From NCBI GenBank assembly GCA_030268105.1, contig BSDZ01000114.1, positions 806,001 through 870,000 on the forward strand: a DNA stretch of 64,000 bases, read 5' to 3'. Source of the DNA: Volvox africanus (Eukaryota; Chlorophyta; Chlorophyceae; Chlamydomonadales; Volvocaceae). Both the position numbers and the translations under genes were made by a program. Position 1 is the stretch's first letter. Each line of letters opens with the position of its first letter. The notes under the pieces were generated by a model. That model ran no database searches. It was not told the origin of the DNA and saw nothing but the letters and a program-made list of their open reading frames with translations. This document shows positions 63,401 through 64,000 of this stretch, one piece after another.

Positions 63401-64000
63401 CGGAAAACAACCAAGGTACGGCGAAAGCCACGAAAGCCACGAAAGCCACGAAAGCCAGCTTTGGTGGCCCCCCCGGCCGGAAAGCAACGAAGGTACGGCG
63501 AAAGCCACGAAAGCCACGAAAGCCAGCTTTGGTGGCCCCCCGGCCGGAAAACAACCTAGGTACGGCAAAAGCCTTTATGCCCCAGAAAGCCACGAAAGCC
63601 ACGAAAGCCATCTTTGGTGGCCACCCAGGCCCGAAAACAACCAGGGTACGGCGAAAGCCACGAAAGCCATGAAAGCCAAGAAAGCCAGCTTTGGTGGCCC
63701 CGCCAGCTGGAAAACAACCAAGGTACGGTGAAAGCCACGAAAGCCACGAAAGACAGCTTTGGTGGCCCCCCCGGACGGAAAACAACCAAGGTACGGCGAA
63801 AGCCACGAAAGCCACGAAAGCCACGAAAGCCAGCTTTGGTGGCCCCCCCGGCCGGAAAACAACCAAGGTACTACGAAAGCCACAAAAGCCATGAAAGCCA
63901 CAAAAGCCAGCTTTGGTGGCCCCCCCAGCCGGTAAACAACTTAGGTACGGTGTAACCCATGATGGCCATGAAAGCCACGAAAGCCACGAAAGCCAGCTTT
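51400..64000 (+). repeat. Higher-order repeat block G: unit of up to 7.5 kb repeated once with deletions
   Basis: The offset between the two copies falls in steps from left to right: 7,505 bp (52077/59582), 6,322 bp (54279/60601), 5,572 bp (56820/62392) and 5,438 bp (57351/62789). Copy 1 contains tandem sub-repeats of 635, 501 and 500 bp (52643, 53278, 53779, 54279) and a 684-bp tandem (55164/55848). Copy 2 lacks most of these. The second copy runs off the window. Confidence 0.8.
60515..60545 (+). other. Broken monomer marking a deletion junction in block G copy 2
   Basis: The core CCGGCCGGAAAACA stops at 60530, and the next core starts at once with GCTTTGGTGG at 60531. The GGTACGG part and all the 9-mers of that monomer are missing. 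This is one of few places in the array where the unit grammar is broken. It coincides with the step in copy offset from 7,505 to 6,322 bp, so it is the visible end of a deletion. Confidence 0.7.

Larger units (their letters stand above)
3905..64000 (+). repeat. Satellite array, forward arm, about 60 kb, continues past the window
   Basis: The unit is a 41-bp core followed by a run of 9-mers. In order the core carries GCTTTGGTGG, a run of about 7 C, CCGGCCGG and AAAACAACCAAGGTACGG. The 9-mer is CGAAAGCCA with variants TGAAAGCCA and CAAAAGCCA. With 2, 3, 4 or 5 nine-mers the unit is 59, 68, 77 or 86 bp; small changes of C-tract length give 78 or 87. The 77-bp form dominates from 4 to 38 kb. The 59-, 68- and 86-bp forms become common from 39 kb on (for example core positions 39649 and 39708 are 59 bp apart). 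At about 77 bp per unit the arm holds roughly 780 monomers. No gene, transposon or other sequence interrupts it. The plus strand of a consensus monomer has 25 A, 25 C, 21 G and only 6 T. No protein-coding role is supported for any of its open frames. Confidence 0.97.

Noticed and set aside
3905..64000. CRISPR array
   Set aside because: There are no unique spacers between identical repeats. The whole sequence is one degenerate tandem family with multiples of a 9-mer, next to a eukaryotic retrotransposon.
3905..64000. Telomeric repeat or rDNA spacer
   Set aside because: No short G-rich telomere motif and no rRNA or rRNA-promoter sequence is visible. The 41 + 9n unit resembles neither.
3905..64000. 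G-quadruplex arrays on the minus strand
   Set aside because: Each monomer has a single long G run on the minus strand, and the next run is about 60-80 bp away. Intramolecular quadruplexes would need unusually long loops.

Overview
This window is eukaryotic repeat DNA with no recognisable single-copy cellular gene, tRNA, rRNA or CRISPR array. The lineage cannot be fixed from sequence alone. The only protein homology is the C-terminal end of a Ty3/gypsy chromovirus polyprotein (GPY/F module plus chromodomain), which would fit a fungus, an oomycete or another eukaryote carrying such elements. The rest is heterochromatin-like satellite DNA, as found at centromeres, knobs or subtelomeres.

Layout. 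Positions 1-2366 hold decayed gypsy elements: the tail of one element (chromodomain codons 2-178, polypurine tract), an 818-bp LTR (238-1055), a large internal deletion at about 1080, a second GPY/F-chromodomain remnant with an in-frame stop (1077-1496), a second polypurine tract and an 811-bp LTR (1556-2366). The two LTRs differ visibly, so this part is old. Positions 2367-2582 look like element leader or flank. Positions 2583-2932 hold about 2.7 copies of a 131-bp tandem repeat.

From about 2944 to the right edge (61 kb, still unfinished at 64000) everything is one satellite family. The monomer is a 41-bp core (C-tract, CCGGCCGG, AAAACAACCAAGGTACGG) followed by 2 to 5 copies of a 9-mer (CGAAAGCCA), giving 59, 68, 77 or 86 bp. 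The first 12 monomers (2944-3904) run in reverse orientation. The array flips at 3904/3905 with no spacer, and all later monomers run forward.

The forward part is organised in higher-order repeats: 1,474/1,684 bp (4.7-9.3 kb), 2,432 bp with length variants (8.8-22 kb), 548/943 bp (22-27.5 kb), a 5,319-bp unit present twice in near-identical form (27.8-38.4 kb), mixed 1.1-5.8 kb units (39.4-51.4 kb) and a unit of up to 7.5 kb repeated once with deletions (51.4-64 kb).

Most striking properties: all normal monomer lengths equal 2 modulo 3 and the consensus has no stop in any of six frames, so hundreds of long overlapping open frames (up to about 1,000 codons) exist without evidence of coding. 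Each monomer carries a near-perfect hairpin (GCCACGAAAGC / GCTTTGGTGGC around CA). The plus strand is very poor in T. Many variants are CpG transitions. No function can be assigned to the array; a structural chromosome role is the simplest inference.
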